6,098 nt of DNA from Oscillospiraceae bacterium. GTDB lineage: Bacteria > Bacillota > Clostridia > Oscillospirales > Oscillospiraceae. Below are positions 5,087 to 6,098 of the stretch, piece by piece; position 1 is the first letter of the stretch; every line of letters starts with the position of its first letter. Location: assembly GCA_016296235.1 (NCBI GenBank), contig JAEDJR010000116.1, positions 1 through 6,098 of the forward strand, read 5' to 3'. The notes beneath the pieces were generated by a model, which had not been told where the DNA came from, ran no database searches, and saw nothing but the letters and a program-made list of their open reading frames with translations. The position numbers were made by a program, and so were the translations under genes.

Positions 5087-5115
5087 TTGAAAATCCGGAG
5101 TATCTGTGATAAACT
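5087..5115 (+). promoter_or_regulatory. Candidate proximal promoter of spo0A
   Basis: -35 TTGAAA (5087-5092, 5/6 consensus) is followed by a 17-base spacer and -10 TAAACT (5110-5115), with an extended TG at 5107-5108. The start would be near 5122, with a leader of about 64 bases. The Spo0A-box pair is centred about 72 bases upstream of that start, a distance compatible with activation. I saw no convincing sigma-H promoter. Confidence 0.6.
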
Positions 5116-5185
5116 CTAGATATCGCGGCGATAGATAGTATCCGAGGAGAATTCGAAAACAATTCAATAGGAGAGGTAAGCAACT

Positions 5186-5974
5186 ATGGAGCAAAAAAGA
5201 AGAATCCTGATCGCCGACAGCAGCGAGGATTTTGCCCGGGAGCTTCGGTGCGCAGTGGAGAGCGTACCGGAGTGGGAGGTTGTCGGTGTTGCGGCAGACG
5301 GCGTGCAGGCCCTGGAACTGCTGCAGAAGACGAAGCCTGAGATTTTGCTGCTGGATCTGCTGCTGCCTGGAATGGATGGCATCGCCCTCCTGCGTCGTGC
5401 TGCGGAGATGAAGCCGGCTCCCATTGCCATGGCACTGACCAGCTATATGACCCAGTACCTAGCCAACGCGGCCGCCGGTCTCGGCGTGCGGTATTTCATG
5501 GCAAAACCCTGCAAACTGGACGCCGTGACGGAACGTCTGGGCGAAATCCTGCGGGCTGAGGAGGGGGAAGGAAACCCCAGACAACGCCGGGAGGAGGTCA
5601 ATCTGGAGGCCATGGTCACATCGGTGATCCACGAGATCGGCGTCCCGGCGCATATCAAAGGGTACCAGTACCTGCGGGAGGCCATCAAGATCGCGGTCAA
5701 TGACATGGAGGTCATCAACGCCATCACCAAGGTTCTGTATCCGCAGGTAGCCAAGACATTTTCCACCACGCCGTCCCGGGTGGAGCGGGCCATCCGCCAT
5801 GCCATTGAGGTAGCCTGGGACCGGGGAGACCTGGAGGTGCTGCAGAGCTTCTTCGGCTATACGGTTTCCAATTCCAAGGGGAAGCCGACCAACAGCGAGT
5901 TCATCGCCCTGATTGCCGACCGTCTGCAGCTGCAGCTGCGGGAGATGGAGCAGACCGCAGCCGGCGCATACTAA
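5186..5974 (+). CDS. spo0A: Stage 0 sporulation protein A, master response regulator
   Basis: This is a phosphorylation-activated DNA-binding regulator that starts sporulation and controls stationary-phase genes. It has 262 residues (B. subtilis has 267). Residues 1-123 form the receiver domain with phosphoacceptor Asp57 (LLLDLLLPGMDG), Thr85 and Lys107 (MAKP) in place. The acidic pocket reads A-D11-S12, whereas B. subtilis has two Asp here, so one magnesium ligand is changed. Residues 124-140 are a charged linker. Residues 141-254 are the Spo0A-specific DNA-binding domain and are nearly family-identical: SVIHEIGVPAHIKGYQYLRE, ITKVLYPQVAK, the recognition helix TPSRVERAIRHAIEVAW (195-211) and FGYTVSNSKGKPTNSEFIA (223-241). 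The ATG at 5186 has GGAGAGG 8 bases upstream. Two candidate promoters and Spo0A boxes precede it. The gene usually next to spo0A, spoIVB, is not upstream. The polyferredoxin gene is there instead, behind a terminator. Confidence 0.96.
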   Translation: MEQKRRILIADSSEDFARELRCAVESVPEWEVVGVAADGVQALELLQKTKPEILLLDLLLPGMDGIALLRRAAEMKPAPIAMALTSYMTQYLANAAAGLGVRYFMAKPCKLDAVTERLGEILRAEEGEGNPRQRREEVNLEAMVTSVIHEIGVPAHIKGYQYLREAIKIAVNDMEVINAITKVLYPQVAKTFSTTPSRVERAIRHAIEVAWDRGDLEVLQSFFGYTVSNSKGKPTNSEFIALIADRLQLQLREMEQTAAGAY

Positions 5975-5991
5975 AAATTGGAATCAGAAGA

Positions 5992-6092
5992 GCCTGCCGC
6001 AAAACGCAATTCTGCGCAAACACAGGCCGCACCCCAAGCCTCCCCTGTGCAAGGGGAGGTGGCCCGAAGGGCCGGAGGGGTTGTGTGCAGGC
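5992..6092. repeat. Structured GC-rich intergenic repeat element (may continue past window)
   Basis: The 124 bases after spo0A hold no gene but are dense in inverted repeats. GCCTGC (5992-5997) and GCAGGC (6087-6092) flank the element. Inside are CGCA/TGCG (6005-6016), ACCCC (6031-6035) pairing with GGGGT (6077-6081), the hairpin CCTCCCCT/AGGGGAGG (6039-6059) and the hairpin GGCCC-GAA-GGGCC (6061-6073). Together these can fold as a three-way junction. The CCTCCCC...GGGGAGGTGGCCCGAAGGGCC type of sequence is one I associate with dispersed repeats in gut Oscillospiraceae, and this recollection is unverified. No T-run follows, so it is not a standard terminator for spo0A, though it could stabilise the 3' end. 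Confidence 0.6.
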
Positions 6093-6098
6093 AATCGG

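Noticed and set aside
5141..5170. Possible sigma-H promoter (AGGAGAATT) ahead of spo0A
   Set aside because: A -35-like AGGA is present, but no GAAT-type -10 lies at the right distance, and the region is the purine-rich leader.

Overview
This 6.1 kb window looks like chromosomal housekeeping DNA from an endospore-forming Firmicute. The best guess is the Oscillospiraceae/Ruminococcaceae (Clostridium cluster IV) side of the Clostridia. The evidence is a clear Spo0A homologue, GC-rich coding sequence with strong GC bias at third codon positions, AT-rich intergenic promoters with Gram-positive ribosome binding sites, a polyferredoxin, and a structured GC-rich intergenic repeat at the right edge of a type I associate with that group. 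I see no phage, transposase, CRISPR, rRNA or tRNA.

Layout, left to right. (1) The 3' part of metF (+) runs to 513 and ends in a perfect bidirectional terminator at 530-565. (2) Facing it on the minus strand are a single-domain EamA-type transporter (567-980) with its own sigma-A-type promoter, and upstream of that nicotinate phosphoribosyltransferase pncB (1072-2526), also with a recognisable promoter. (3) Further upstream on the minus strand is a 55-residue single-membrane-helix protein (2653-2820). (4) Divergent from it is a histidine phosphatase fused to a C-terminal GNAT acetyltransferase domain (2930-3919, +). (5) Convergent with that is a small lipoprotein with Asn-Gly-Thr repeats and one EF-hand/thrombospondin-3-like calcium loop (3949-4323, -). 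(6) A four-cluster polyferredoxin (4522-4908, +) has its own promoter and a very strong terminator. (7) spo0A (5186-5974, +) follows, with a 227-bp AT-rich upstream region that holds an inverted pair of Spo0A-box-like sites between two candidate promoters. (8) A structured intergenic repeat runs off the right edge.

The genes do not form one pathway. Most are single-gene transcription units: folate/methionine one-carbon metabolism (metF), NAD salvage (pncB), export or uptake (EamA), low-potential electron transfer (polyferredoxin), and the sporulation/stationary-phase master regulator (spo0A). pncB and the EamA gene share a strand with no clear terminator between them, so read-through is possible.

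The most interesting items are the predicted autoregulatory architecture of spo0A, the unusual Spo0A acidic pocket (Asp-Ser instead of Asp-Asp), the phosphatase-acetyltransferase fusion, and two small exported or membrane proteins of unknown function. I see no convincing entirely new multi-gene system here.
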